From: Methanospirillum stamsii
GTDB lineage: Archaea; Halobacteriota; Methanomicrobia; Methanomicrobiales; Methanospirillaceae
NCBI RefSeq assembly: GCF_003173335.1
Contig: NZ_QGMZ01000006.1
Span: 145,310 to 209,309 of the forward strand
Length of the DNA: 64,000 nt
Reading direction: 5' to 3'
In this document: in pieces, positions 49,170-58,517 of the stretch
Position numbering within the stretch: position 1 is the stretch's first letter
Layout: every line of letters starts with the position of its first letter
Made by a program: the position numbers and the translations under genes
Notes under the pieces: model-generated
Told to the model about the DNA's origin: nothing
Seen by the model: the letters and a program-made list of their open reading frames with translations, nothing else
Database searches by the model: none

Positions 49170-49940
49170 CTAAAATTCAGATATACCGATACCGGGCTCA
49201 TAAATCCCTATGAGTCTCCGGGTCATGTAACAGAGTGTTGATACATTGATAACATTTCCACACTTTTTCCCGTGTATGAAACCGATTGAAAATGCTTTTT
49301 TTCCATCAATGAGCAGAAAGAATTCTTCTTCAACCCGGTCATACTTCATCTCATTGTAACCGGAATGCATCTCCTCGAAAAATTTAGCCAGTTCTTTGCT
49401 CATCTGCCGGGTCTTAAGACCTAATCCGGTGAATTTTCCTTTATCAAATACAAGAATGCTAATATCCACCTTCTTTTTTACTGCAAGTAAAGAATTTTTC
49501 AACTGTTTTAAGGGCTCTGGTTCATTCGTTACAATGATGATCTCCTTTTCAGCATCCCGGATAATATTTTTCGCCATGATCTGAATTCCCCGCTCACTGT
49601 GAATTGTCCAAAACGGCGTATATAGCGAGGATTCAGTTTTAAACTGCATAAGATCCCGGATAAGATCATCAATTGAATTGCAATAACTTTCACGAATTGA
49701 TGCAAATACTTCTTTAGGATCCTGAGCGGCATAATATGCAGGTGAACCTGCCTGTACTGTCACAAATCCCTGGGTTTCAAGGTTATTCAGAACAGTATAT
49801 ATTCTTCCCTGAGGAACTCCTGATTTTTCACCAACTTCCCGTGCCGAACTTTTCCCGAGGGTTAGCAATGAGAGATATGCTTTTGCTTCATATTCGGTGA
49901 GATTGTATTTTTTTAGTCTCTCGATCATATCATGGTACAT
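49170..49940 (-). CDS. TrmB-family transcriptional regulator
   Basis: A 256-residue regulator with an N-terminal winged helix (about 5-75; LTEYEAKAYLSLLTLGKSSAREV, the TrmB signature) and a C-terminal sensor domain (about 115-250) of the phospholipase-D-like TrmB type. TrmB proteins are sugar- or metabolite-sensing repressors/activators. Starts at ATG 49940 (or 49928). A perfect 18-bp palindrome lies directly before the start, suggesting autoregulation. It is divergent from a binding-protein gene at 50297. Confidence 0.9.
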   Translation of the reverse strand: MYHDMIERLKKYNLTEYEAKAYLSLLTLGKSSAREVGEKSGVPQGRIYTVLNNLETQGFVTVQAGSPAYYAAQDPKEVFASIRESYCNSIDDLIRDLMQFKTESSLYTPFWTIHSERGIQIMAKNIIRDAEKEIIIVTNEPEPLKQLKNSLLAVKKKVDISILVFDKGKFTGLGLKTRQMSKELAKFFEEMHSGYNEMKYDRVEEEFFLLIDGKKAFSIGFIHGKKCGNVINVSTLCYMTRRLIGIYEPGIGISEF

Positions 49941-49941
49941 T

Positions 49942-49959
49942 ACAACTCATCTGAGTTGT
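49942..49959. promoter_or_regulatory. Perfect palindrome at the start of the TrmB-type gene
   Basis: ACAACTCATCTGAGTTGT, an 18-bp perfect palindrome (8-base arms, 2-base centre), begins 2 bases upstream of the TrmB-like start codon, and GTAC occurs on both sides of it. It is in the right place for an operator of the regulator itself; it could also act as an RNA hairpin blocking translation. Confidence 0.6.
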
Positions 49960-50296
49960 CCAAGTACATGGTTCTTTTTATCTCCTCCTCTTCAATAATT
50001 TTCAGATAATATCTACATAAAACTCTTGTTAATTCGCGATATTATGGTAATCTGTAAAAATCCCTTATGTTTTCGGATAAAGAATTATTTAAGAAAACTT
50101 TAATGAATATTTGTTAAAATAGAACAATATTTATTGTGTAATAATCAATAATTGAGTGTCAGAGTATCTAATCTGCATAATGATTATTCAGGATATTTAA
50201 ATTAAAACCTGAATTCCTTATGAATTAGTCAAAAATCTTCTGATAATGAAATCGAACACTTATGTATACCGGAAATAGTCTTGGAAGTGAGGGAGT
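49960..50296. other. Divergent AT-rich regulatory gap
   Basis: AT-rich gap between the TrmB-type gene and a binding-protein gene. A TATA-like TTATGTATA lies at about 50260-50268 on the plus strand, 28 bases before the TTG start of the next gene. No gene was recognised. Confidence 0.5.
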
Positions 50297-51397
50297 TTGA
50301 AACAATTATACAGAGTATCTCTTTGTTGCTTTCTATTAGCACTGGTCTGCTTTTGTTCAGCAGAGGGATCAATAACAGTAACAGATGATCTCGGTCGTGA
50401 GGTCACACTTGAAAAACCAGCAGAAAGAATCGCCTTTGAACATTATGCACCTGCTGAAGCTATAAAGATAGTCGGTGCATGGGATAAACTCGTTGCCCGG
50501 GACGGATATATTACTGATGAGGTATTTTTCCCAAACCTGGATGCGATTCCGGCAATCAGCCCGGAAAAACCAACCGGAAAGCTGGATCTCGATTATGAAA
50601 AGATCTATGAACTAAGGCCGGATCTTATGATTGTCCAGAAACAGGATTGGAATGATGATCAGTACAATGAAATGTTCAAAAAATTAGAACCCGAAATCCC
50701 CGTTGTTATTCTGGATTTCATTGATCCTGTTTCCCAACCGGATAGTATTGAGAAACTGGGAAAATTAACAGGTACCGAGGCAAGGGCACAAGAGTATGCA
50801 GATTTTGTCAGGAGTATAACCTCCAGGATTAATGCAAAGACATCAGTGCTTGCAGATGAGGAAAAACCAGATGTCTTTTTCAAAGGTCCTGCCTACAAAC
50901 CAGAGCAGATATTCACCTATGGGAATGGCATGAAATTATGGGCTAATATGTTGAATCTTGCTGGCGGAAGAAATGCCGTGGACAATCAGAGTGCTGCATG
51001 GTTTGAAGTAGATCCAGAATGGCTTTTAAATCAACCAATAGACATCATGGTGGTACACAGCCGTGAAGCAATGTATCCGGATATTTTTGGATACCAGGCA
51101 CAGGACCAGACAGTAGCAAAAGAAAAGGCCGACTCTCTCATAAAAAACCTCACATCTACTCCGGTCTTCTCCGGCAATGACGCCGTGAAAAATAACCAGG
51201 TATACCTGATTGCCGATCCTCTGACCGGGACACCCAGGTCAATTATCGGTGTTGCCTACCTGGCTAAATGGCTCCATCCTGAACTTTTTAGTGATATGAA
51301 CCCTGAAGAGATTCATCAGCAGTACCTGAATTTTATCGGGGCTGATTACAATCTGAAAAACACAGGCCTTTTTGGGTATCCGGGTGAATCATCGTAA
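50297..51397 (+). CDS. Metal-chelate ABC substrate-binding protein (divergent copy)
   Basis: A 366-residue periplasmic-binding-protein-2 family protein (FepB/BtuF fold). A signal peptide with cysteines (LALVCFCSAEG) leads to the mature start ITVTDDLGREVTLEKPAERIAF. It resembles the four other binding proteins here but the conserved HTAAGEGILLAGGWDKVVGRD stretch is changed to HYAPAEAIKIVGAWDKLVARD, making it the most distant copy. The C-terminal AYLAKWLHPELFSDM and IHQQYLNF patterns are kept. Start is TTG with GTGAGGGA before it. Confidence 0.88.
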   Translation: MKQLYRVSLCCFLLALVCFCSAEGSITVTDDLGREVTLEKPAERIAFEHYAPAEAIKIVGAWDKLVARDGYITDEVFFPNLDAIPAISPEKPTGKLDLDYEKIYELRPDLMIVQKQDWNDDQYNEMFKKLEPEIPVVILDFIDPVSQPDSIEKLGKLTGTEARAQEYADFVRSITSRINAKTSVLADEEKPDVFFKGPAYKPEQIFTYGNGMKLWANMLNLAGGRNAVDNQSAAWFEVDPEWLLNQPIDIMVVHSREAMYPDIFGYQAQDQTVAKEKADSLIKNLTSTPVFSGNDAVKNNQVYLIADPLTGTPRSIIGVAYLAKWLHPELFSDMNPEEIHQQYLNFIGADYNLKNTGLFGYPGESS

Positions 51398-51723
51398 AAC
51401 AAATAAAAATCTCTTTTTTCTTTTGAAGGGATGTACGTTGAAAGCAAAACAAGAAAAAATTTACCATGTGATGCGATGAAATTTTAAACGGGTAAGTTTT
51501 TTAATTACTCTTCCGGGTAAAAACATTGTTGTTTCTTTTTTGGAAATTTCTTTGTATCCCACCACATACATACCCGGGTACTTGTTCTTTTTTTTTTCAA
51601 TCACCAACGGCCTTGTTCCTGCTGTATGATTCATATAAATCATTCCAGATGGTCCCCCAATAATTCTGATCTTGCATATCTGCTCCACATGAACTAAATT
51701 CCAAACAAAAATAGGAGGAAAAA
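51398..51723. other. Gap between convergent binding-protein genes
   Basis: This 326-base gap has a T-rich run after the first gene and the possible small frame at 51461-51688 (minus). AGGAGGA occurs on the plus strand at about 51712-51718, without a start codon nearby that makes a gene. Confidence 0.4.
51461..51688 (-). CDS. Possible small protein of unknown function
   Basis: A 75-codon minus-strand frame, start GTG, 35 bases after the binding-protein gene on the same strand. Its composition (GGPSGMIYMNHTAGTRPLVI, then YPGMYVVGYKEIS) looks protein-like, but there is no recognisable family, and no clear Shine-Dalgarno. It may be a small real protein or a remnant. Confidence 0.35.
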   Translation of the reverse strand: MEQICKIRIIGGPSGMIYMNHTAGTRPLVIEKKKNKYPGMYVVGYKEISKKETTMFLPGRVIKKLTRLKFHRITW

Positions 51724-52836
51724 TCAGGGATAGGCTAAAATCCCGACATTATCGAGATCGATATCTGACCCGATATAGGTATTCAGGTATTCCTGGTGAA
51801 TCTGCTTTGGATCTAAATCTTCAAAGAGCTCCGGGTGTATCCATTTTGCAATATATGCTGTTCCAATAAAGGATTTTGGATTGTTTGCAAGTTCCCAGAA
51901 CTGGATAAAGATCTTATTATTTTTCACCGCATCAGAATTGGCATAGACTTCAAGATTTTTCACATCTGAAATAATTGAATCGGCTTCTTTTGTTGCATGA
52001 GCGGGATCAGTAGCCATATACCCAAATGACTTTGACTCACCAACAGCAGATAATTTACCTTTTTCATAAAAACACTGAACAATGATATCATCAATATCCT
52101 GGTTTATAAGCCATTCAAGGTCAACCGTGGATCTTCCTCCGGGCAAATCTGCAGCAATACTTTTACCACCGGCGATATCACACATCTTTCCCCAGAATGG
52201 TGCCTGTTTTCCATAGGTGGTGATTGTTTCGGTCCCCATTCCTCCTGAATCAAGGAATATGTTTGGTTTTTCTGAGTCAGAAAGAGAATTTGTTTTGCTT
52301 TTTATAGAGTCGATGACCTGATCATGAAATGCTGCATAAGCATCAGCCTTATCTGATGTACCCAGGATTTTACCTAATTTTACAATATTGTCAGCATTTT
52401 CCGGTTCACAAAAATCAAGCATGACTACTTTAATATCAGGTTCCAAAGCCTGGACCATTTTTTCATATGCATCTTTATCACCGACCCATTGGATAACCAC
52501 CACATCGGGGGCCACACTGGTTGCTTTCTCAAAGTCAATCCCATGAGGGTTATTAGGAGAGTTAATCACAGGAATTTCATCAAGATTTGGATAAAAATCA
52601 GTATTTGACAACGTAGCATCTCTTCCGACTACCTTATCCCATCCTCCGGCAAGAAGGATACCCTCACCCGCTGATGGATGAGCAAAAGCTACCCTTTCTA
52701 CCGGTTTATCAAACGTAATGGTTCTTCCCATGTCATCAGTTATTTCAATCGGTGTTTCCAAAGCCATAAGTCCCGGAACACCGGCACACATGAGAAATAC
52801 ACCCATAATCATACAATAAAAAAATTTGTTTAGCAT
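51724..52836 (-). CDS. Metal-chelate ABC substrate-binding protein
   Basis: A 370-residue FepB/BtuF-type binding protein. A signal peptide (about 1-25, GLMA end) precedes IEITDDMGRTITFDKPVERVAF; HPSAGEGILLAGGWDKVVGRD, the cluster's conserved ligand-region motif, follows. The end is AYIAKWIHPELFEDLDPKQIHQEYLN, as in the other copies. It is transcribed against the other copies and shares no operon with a permease. A 31-base dyad (52905-52935) lies in its upstream region. Confidence 0.9.
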   Translation of the reverse strand: MLNKFFYCMIMGVFLMCAGVPGLMALETPIEITDDMGRTITFDKPVERVAFAHPSAGEGILLAGGWDKVVGRDATLSNTDFYPNLDEIPVINSPNNPHGIDFEKATSVAPDVVVIQWVGDKDAYEKMVQALEPDIKVVMLDFCEPENADNIVKLGKILGTSDKADAYAAFHDQVIDSIKSKTNSLSDSEKPNIFLDSGGMGTETITTYGKQAPFWGKMCDIAGGKSIAADLPGGRSTVDLEWLINQDIDDIIVQCFYEKGKLSAVGESKSFGYMATDPAHATKEADSIISDVKNLEVYANSDAVKNNKIFIQFWELANNPKSFIGTAYIAKWIHPELFEDLDPKQIHQEYLNTYIGSDIDLDNVGILAYP

Positions 52837-52904
52837 AATACATCATATTCCATAATCTGATTTGCATATCCGGAGCTGATTTTCAGGAGTGCTGATATCA
52901 GCGA

Positions 52905-52935
52905 TAGTTAGATCATAACAGTTTAATTCTAACTA
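52905..52935 (-). promoter_or_regulatory. Dyad in the promoter of a binding-protein gene
   Basis: Perfect 8-base arms TAGTTAGA and TCTAACTA flank 15 bases. On the minus strand a TATA-like stretch (CCAAATAAATAATAG, about 52943-52957) lies upstream, so the predicted transcription start (about 52925) falls in the dyad, a typical repressor position. The regulator is unknown. Confidence 0.5.
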
Positions 52936-53028
52936 CTAAACACTATTATTTATTTGGATGATAAATGGATGAGCCGAAAAATGAGAGGTTTTTTACGTAT
53001 ACCTAAATTTCCGGGAACTCTTTTTTAG

Positions 53029-53520
53029 TTATACCCATCGCCGAACATCTTTCTTATAGTTCAGATAATCCATTCCGAAAACCTGTTCCATTTTCTTCTC
53101 TTCGATGGGTATCAAAACAACGTGTGCCAGTAAAAATAATGCTACCGGAAAGAAAAACACCACCAATGAGCCAAGAAACACTGCCAGACCAGACATCCAT
53201 ATAACCATTCCCAGATACATCGGATTACGACTAAACCGAAAAGGTCCGGATATAACCAATTCAGTCCCGCCTGATTTTAATTGAAACCCGGTCTTTTTGC
53301 TCCTGAATTCCTTAGCGGCTAGGGCCATACATCCAAATCCTGCAATCATAACAATTATCCCCAAATAAGAAAGAGGGGGCGTTATGATAACCTTGAGTGG
53401 AAACAGATAGTTGAGCAATATGGGCAGTACAATCAGTACGATTAATTCTATAATTCCAGACCTTCTTTTTTGTCCTGCACTATTCGATTTCATTTCCATC
53501 TTTGTTACCTCATCTCTCAT
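53029..53520 (-). CDS. Isoprenylcysteine/phospholipid methyltransferase-like membrane protein
   Basis: A 163-residue membrane protein of the ICMT/PEMT family with about four helices (22-42, 50-70, 104-125, 118-138). The SAM-binding signature GPFRFSRNPMYLGMV (about 93-107) and the C-terminal EEKKMEQVFGMDYLNYKKDVRRW are typical. Enzymes of this family methylate lipids or prenylated cysteine, but many microbial members have unknown substrates. It follows the MFS gene by 13 bases, an operon. Confidence 0.87.
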   Translation of the reverse strand: MRDEVTKMEMKSNSAGQKRRSGIIELIVLIVLPILLNYLFPLKVIITPPLSYLGIIVMIAGFGCMALAAKEFRSKKTGFQLKSGGTELVISGPFRFSRNPMYLGMVIWMSGLAVFLGSLVVFFFPVALFLLAHVVLIPIEEKKMEQVFGMDYLNYKKDVRRWV

Positions 53521-53533
53521 TCAAAAAAAGGTT

Positions 53534-54961
53534 TTAAACTTTTTTATACTGCCGGATTTTTAGTATAAATCCTCCAAAACAAAACAAAGCACCCACCATC
53601 ATCGCTTGTGTTGTTGCACTGGTAATAAGAGAAGTATTGGCATTCATGATTTCTCCATTAAACCCAGACATATGAAAGACGAACACAAAGACTATTGCTG
53701 CGATTGATGATCCAAGAGTCATTGCAAGATGTCTTCCGGTATTACTTAACCCGGATGCAATTGCAGACTGCTGGATAGGCAGACCTCGCATTATCTCAAT
53801 ATTTACAGGACTTTGAAAAAGCGTGTATCCAAGGCTGTAAACCACAAGTGCAGCAAGGAGAAGCAAAAAATGCATGGAACCTGCAAATAGTCCGAGACAT
53901 AATAACCCGGATGCTCCAATTATTAATCCAAGGCTGGTATAGTGAGGCCAATGGGTTTTATCATACAGTTTTCCAATGATCGGGGTTCCTATTACAAGAA
54001 TTCCGGAGACCAGCATGAAGACAAGTCCGATCTCAAGCGATGACAGGTCCCAGACAATTTCCAGATAAAACGGAAGAGAGACCTGAAGAATATAGATGGC
54101 ACTAAAAAAAGCCATCATGGCAATAAGCGGGACAATGAAAGTTTTTTGTTTAAAGACAGAGAGATCCAAAAGAGGTCTTGGCTGCTTCTTCTCAATAAAA
54201 ACAAAACTCACCACTAACAGGACGCTCAAAAGAAGGAATAATGCTCCAAACCAATACAGGTCCGGACCATGTACCATACACCCAAGACCGGCCATGAATG
54301 ATACCATGGTTAGCACAAAAACCGCAGCACCACTCCGGTCCATCTGAAAAGACCGGAAGTTATCAGGTTTTGAGCAATCCATTGAGCGAAGGCCGAGTGT
54401 TATCAGAATTATGCCAATTGGGATATTAATCAAAAAAATAGCCTCCCATCCGGCTAAATCCAGAAGAAACCCCCCAATTACCGGACCGCTGATACTTGCA
54501 AGGCCGATAACAGCACCAAGAAGACCGATGGATGTCCCCTGCTTTTCAACCGGAGAATTCTCAAATACGATAGCCATCGCCAGAGACATTGCCATTGCTG
54601 CTCCAATCCCCTGGATAATTCTCGTAATAATAAGAGTCAAAAGATCCGGAGAAAAGGCACAACCAAGAGATGCCAGGGTAAAAAGAGTGATCCCGGATAA
54701 AAATATGAAATTTTTCCCATAATAATCCGCAAGTCTTGCGAAAATAAGCATACATGCAGTCATAGCAACCAGATACCCGGTAATGGTCCACTGAGAACTG
54801 GCGATATCAGCCTGAAAAGCCGCGGTAATACTCGGTAATGCAATCGTGATAATTGTACAGTCAAGAACGGTCATATATGCCCCAAGAAGGGCGACAAGAC
54901 GAACCCATTTACCTCTATCAGTGGCATTTGATGAAGTAGATTTGATATTTTTCGTTAGCAT
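53534..54961 (-). CDS. MFS multidrug transporter, DHA2/EmrB type
   Basis: A membrane protein of 475 residues with 14 helices, the DHA2 type. Motif LDCTIITIALPSI at helix 1 (D-x-T-I-x-x-x-ALP) and LIFARLADYYGKNFIF (loop 2-3) and GPVIGGFL (motif C) are seen. I chose the ATG at 54961 with CAGGA upstream; a longer frame runs to 55066 without family support. It would export drugs or metabolites, perhaps a chelator; the location in a chelate-uptake cluster is suggestive, nothing more. Confidence 0.88.
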   Translation of the reverse strand: MLTKNIKSTSSNATDRGKWVRLVALLGAYMTVLDCTIITIALPSITAAFQADIASSQWTITGYLVAMTACMLIFARLADYYGKNFIFLSGITLFTLASLGCAFSPDLLTLIITRIIQGIGAAMAMSLAMAIVFENSPVEKQGTSIGLLGAVIGLASISGPVIGGFLLDLAGWEAIFLINIPIGIILITLGLRSMDCSKPDNFRSFQMDRSGAAVFVLTMVSFMAGLGCMVHGPDLYWFGALFLLLSVLLVVSFVFIEKKQPRPLLDLSVFKQKTFIVPLIAMMAFFSAIYILQVSLPFYLEIVWDLSSLEIGLVFMLVSGILVIGTPIIGKLYDKTHWPHYTSLGLIIGASGLLCLGLFAGSMHFLLLLAALVVYSLGYTLFQSPVNIEIMRGLPIQQSAIASGLSNTGRHLAMTLGSSIAAIVFVFVFHMSGFNGEIMNANTSLITSATTQAMMVGALFCFGGFILKIRQYKKV

Positions 54962-55120
54962 ATTTTTTCCTGTTGTTTCATCAATGGTGGGAATTGATCT
55001 ATCTTTAACAGGGAACAACCAGGTGTAGTTGTATTTTTCAAAAAAAAAAGAGATAGCCAAATCCATGTAAAAAATTGAGGCTTTTAACTTAATAAGGCAA
55101 AAAATCTGGAGTTAAAAAAA

Positions 55121-56074
55121 TCAGGTACCACCAAATCGCTGTTGTGTTCTTTCCAGCAAACCACGGTAATATTCCATCTCCGGATTCAGTTTTAATGCTT
55201 CCTCTAAAGCTGCAATCGCTTCAGAATACCTCTTAAGACTATAAAGGGCACTTCCCTTGTTGGCCCATGCAGTTGCATAATCAGGATCCAATTCAATTGC
55301 TTTTTCAAAATAAGACAAAGCCATTTCAAAATCTTTTTGATCAAAGATTACAGATCCCTTGTCATTCCAGGCAAGTGCATTATCTGGTGAAATGTTAATT
55401 GCCTCATCATATGCCGCTAGTGCTTCAGGAATCTTATCGGTTTTATGATATGCAAGACCAAGGTTAATCCAGGTTCCAGAATGACGGGGCCTTAATTCAA
55501 TGGCCTTTTGATAGGCGTCGATCGCATCGTGGGTACGACCGGATGAATTCAGCACTATCCCATAATTATACCAGGTATCCGGATAATCATCCTTTAAGTC
55601 GATTGATTGTTCAAATGCATCAATTGCAGTGATGAATTCTCCGGTTAAATTCAGAACTGTCCCTTTATTATACCAGCAGAGATATGAATTCGGATCAATT
55701 TCCAGTGAACGATCATATGCAGCAAGACTCTGATTATAATCGTTTAAAATTTGGTAGACATTTCCAAGATTACTCCAGGCAATTGCAAGATTTGGATCAA
55801 TGGCAACTGCTTTTTGGTAAAGATCTAGTGATTCATTAATATTACCCAACGCTTTTTGCGATACCCCCATTGCATTCCAAGCTATCGCATTATCCGGATT
55901 TATTACAAGAGCAGCCTGATATTTTTCTATGGCATCCTGGTAATCTCCTTGTCTGAAAAGACTATGCCCCTCCGCGATGAGGTCTTCTCCACCGGAATTT
56001 TCAAGTGCATCTACAACAAGAAAACAGAACGAAATGAAAAACACCAACAAAATTACTATTTTTAAATTCATCAT
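55121..56074 (-). CDS. Secreted/membrane-anchored TPR-repeat protein
   Basis: A 317-residue protein with a signal peptide (hydrophobic about 4-22) followed by about eight tetratricopeptide repeats (about 30-310) with the regular W-x-x-x-G-x-x-L/A-x pattern (AWNAMGVSQ, AWSNLGNVY, CWYNKGTVL, TWYNYGIVL). TPR arrays are protein-binding scaffolds. Transcribed opposite to the flanking binding-protein gene at 56277; 202 bases between. Partner unknown. Confidence 0.9.
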   Translation of the reverse strand: MMNLKIVILLVFFISFCFLVVDALENSGGEDLIAEGHSLFRQGDYQDAIEKYQAALVINPDNAIAWNAMGVSQKALGNINESLDLYQKAVAIDPNLAIAWSNLGNVYQILNDYNQSLAAYDRSLEIDPNSYLCWYNKGTVLNLTGEFITAIDAFEQSIDLKDDYPDTWYNYGIVLNSSGRTHDAIDAYQKAIELRPRHSGTWINLGLAYHKTDKIPEALAAYDEAINISPDNALAWNDKGSVIFDQKDFEMALSYFEKAIELDPDYATAWANKGSALYSLKRYSEAIAALEEALKLNPEMEYYRGLLERTQQRFGGT

Positions 56075-56220
56075 TTGTGAAAATAGGTGTACAACCTGAT
56101 ATTCTTTTTCTATGAGACAGAAAATATCAAATTTTTGAGGCTGAATTAGATCCTATTTATATATGCTCCTTACCAAAACAAATAATTCAAAAATGGTGAT
56201 TTTAACTAAAAATTTGCGAA

Positions 56221-56232
56221 AATATTTATATT
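56221..56232 (+). promoter_or_regulatory. TATA box for binding-protein/methyltransferase operon
   Basis: AATATTTATATT is a good archaeal TATA box about 50 bases before the start at 56277; GAGGT (56264-56268) is the Shine-Dalgarno. Confidence 0.5.
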
Positions 56233-56276
56233 TCTGATATGACAGTATAATTAGAACCGTTGTGAGGTAACCATGC

Positions 56277-57422
56277 ATGAATGAAGGAAGTAAAATTCAG
56301 ACAAAGAACCTTCTCAAAATTTCCAGCACCGTTGTGTGCCTGATCCTGATAATTTCCGGATTTATTGTTTCATCCTGCTCTGCACAACAGGAATCCGGAA
56401 ATTCAGGAAGTGTTTCAATCATTGATGACTGGGGAAGAGAAGTAACCCTGGACCATCCGGCTGAAAGAATTGTTTTTGGCCACACTGCTGCCGGTGAAGG
56501 AATTCTTCTCGCCGGAGGATGGGATAAGGTAGTCGGAAGAGATGCATCAATCACGAACTATAAATTTTATCCAAATCTTGATTCCCTTCCGGTGATTAAT
56601 GGCTTAAACCAGGCATTAACCTTAGACTTTGAAAAAATTACTGAATTAGAGCCGGATCTGGTAATTCTACAAAAGAAATATTCTGACCGGAAAAATTTTG
56701 ATGAAATTGCTGAAACACTGGCACCGGACATTCCAATTGTGGGACTTGATTTCCTTGATCCGGAATCTGCTGACAGTATTCAAAAGTTAGGCATTTTACT
56801 TGGAACGAGTGATATTGCTGATAAATATGTCAGATTCCATGATGATACCATCAAACTCATTCGGGAAAAAACAGGTTCACTTTCAGATGATAAAAAGCCG
56901 AATGTATTCATCGATGCAGTCGGAATGGGTCCGGACCAGATCTCAACCTATGGGAAAGAAGCCTCCTTCTGGAAAAAAATCTGTGATATTGCCGGAGGAA
57001 AAAATATTGCAGCTGATCTTTCATCTGACTTCGTAAAAACAGTAGACCTTGAATGGCTTCTTGAACAGGATATTGATGACATCGTAGTCCAGGTTTGGGA
57101 CAAAGAAAAGCCGGAATATGTTGGTTATACCGCAACAAATCCCGCAAAGGCAACTGAGGAAGCTCAGGCAATAATTAAGGAAATCTCTGAGAAAGATGTC
57201 TATTCACATACCGACGCAGTAAAGGAGGGTAAGGTCTTTGTTCAGGATTATCAGTTGGCAAATAATCCTAAATCTTTTATTGGAGCAGTTTATCTTGCAA
57301 AATGGCTTCATCCGGACCTGTTTACGGACATCGATCCAGAGCAGGTTCACCAGGAATACCTGACAAAGTTCATTGGTACAGACCTTGACCTGAATGATGT
57401 AGGGATATTTGGATATCCCTGA
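56277..57422 (+). CDS. Metal-chelate ABC substrate-binding protein
   Basis: A 381-residue binding protein; a signal peptide with an SSC lipobox-like end (IVSSCSAQQ) may anchor it to the membrane. Mature motifs are VSIIDDWGREVTLDHPAERI, then HTAAGEGILLAGGWDKVVGRD. The family ends with AVYLAKWLHPDLFTDIDPEQ and VHQEYL. The ATG at 56277 has GAGGT 8 bases before. The first methyltransferase gene begins 15 bases after the stop, so the two form an operon. Confidence 0.92.
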   Translation: MNEGSKIQTKNLLKISSTVVCLILIISGFIVSSCSAQQESGNSGSVSIIDDWGREVTLDHPAERIVFGHTAAGEGILLAGGWDKVVGRDASITNYKFYPNLDSLPVINGLNQALTLDFEKITELEPDLVILQKKYSDRKNFDEIAETLAPDIPIVGLDFLDPESADSIQKLGILLGTSDIADKYVRFHDDTIKLIREKTGSLSDDKKPNVFIDAVGMGPDQISTYGKEASFWKKICDIAGGKNIAADLSSDFVKTVDLEWLLEQDIDDIVVQVWDKEKPEYVGYTATNPAKATEEAQAIIKEISEKDVYSHTDAVKEGKVFVQDYQLANNPKSFIGAVYLAKWLHPDLFTDIDPEQVHQEYLTKFIGTDLDLNDVGIFGYP

Positions 57423-57437
57423 TATTTTTTGAGAATT

Positions 57438-58469
57438 ATGAAAGAATTACCAAAATTACCAGAATCTCTGAGTAGAATTTATGAACAATCCATATCGATG
57501 ATTTCAGCGAATGCTCTTGCTGCCGGTGTAAAACTCTGTGTTTTCGATAACTTAAGGGAACCAGCTACTGCAGAATTACTGGCAAAAAGACAGGGATTAA
57601 ATCCCGGTGCAACCCTTGTTCTTCTGGATACCCTAACAGCTTGTGGACATCTTCAGAAAAAAGATGGAATGTACAGGAATATGCCGGATACTGAACTATT
57701 TTTGGTATCTGGCAGTCCTACTTATTATGGAGAGATCCTACTTCGCGAATACCAGAGAAATTCGATGAGTCCGGATGCCATCGTAGAGCGGGTAAAATCC
57801 GGTCCGGTCCCCCAGTCACACACAAATGATATGTGTAACGAAGGCTTTTGGGAGAGTTATGCACGGTCAATGGCAAACTGGGAACGAGCCGGAACAACCC
57901 AGATGCTGGCATCCGAAATATCCGGCCTTTCTGAATTTCAATCATTCAAAACAATGCTGGACCTTGGCGGAGGACCAGGTTTGATGAGCATTGCTATCCT
58001 TAAAGAGCACCCATCTATGACCGGAGTGGTATTTGATCAGCCTTCCGTTATTCCGGTTACCCGGCAGTTTATCTCTGAGTATGGCATGGATGACCGGATG
58101 AGTACTCAGGGAGGTAATTATCTCGAAGATTCATTTGGAGCAGGATATGATCTAATTCTCTGCAGCTGTACGCTTAATTTTGCAAAACACTACATGGATA
58201 CTATGGTAAAGCGGATATATGATGCCCTTAATCCGGGGGGGATTTTTGTAAGTCTGCATGATGGCATGGAAGGAGAAGGAACAACTCCAGGAGTTCATGT
58301 CCTGAACATGATGACCAGTGCGTTATCCGGGTTCGCTTGTAGTCTTGAAAAAGGGGTTATTGCAGATGCAATGAAAAATGCGGGATTTTCCAGTGTTAGT
58401 TCTAAGCAGGTCGTGCTGGACGTAGGGCCATTTGAATTGGATATCGCATTTAAATCAAAACCAGAGTAA
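57438..58469 (+). CDS. SAM-dependent O-methyltransferase (Methyltransf_2 type)
   Basis: A 343-residue enzyme with an N-terminal winged-helix dimerisation domain (about 1-95) and a class I SAM fold: motif I LDLGGGPGLMSIAIL (about 175-189), then acidic VFDQPSV, and LICSCTLNFAKH; the C-terminal part has SLHDGMEG. It resembles small-molecule O-methyltransferases (hydroxyindole or neurosporene types). I chose the ATG at 57438; a TTG at 57429 is in frame. It lies behind a binding-protein gene, so it may methylate the imported ligand or its ligand-metal complex; this is inference. Confidence 0.85.
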   Translation: MKELPKLPESLSRIYEQSISMISANALAAGVKLCVFDNLREPATAELLAKRQGLNPGATLVLLDTLTACGHLQKKDGMYRNMPDTELFLVSGSPTYYGEILLREYQRNSMSPDAIVERVKSGPVPQSHTNDMCNEGFWESYARSMANWERAGTTQMLASEISGLSEFQSFKTMLDLGGGPGLMSIAILKEHPSMTGVVFDQPSVIPVTRQFISEYGMDDRMSTQGGNYLEDSFGAGYDLILCSCTLNFAKHYMDTMVKRIYDALNPGGIFVSLHDGMEGEGTTPGVHVLNMMTSALSGFACSLEKGVIADAMKNAGFSSVSSKQVVLDVGPFELDIAFKSKPE

Positions 58470-58517
58470 CCCTTACATTTTTGGCATCTTTTCGCTTCAT
58501 TTTTGGAGAAACAAATA

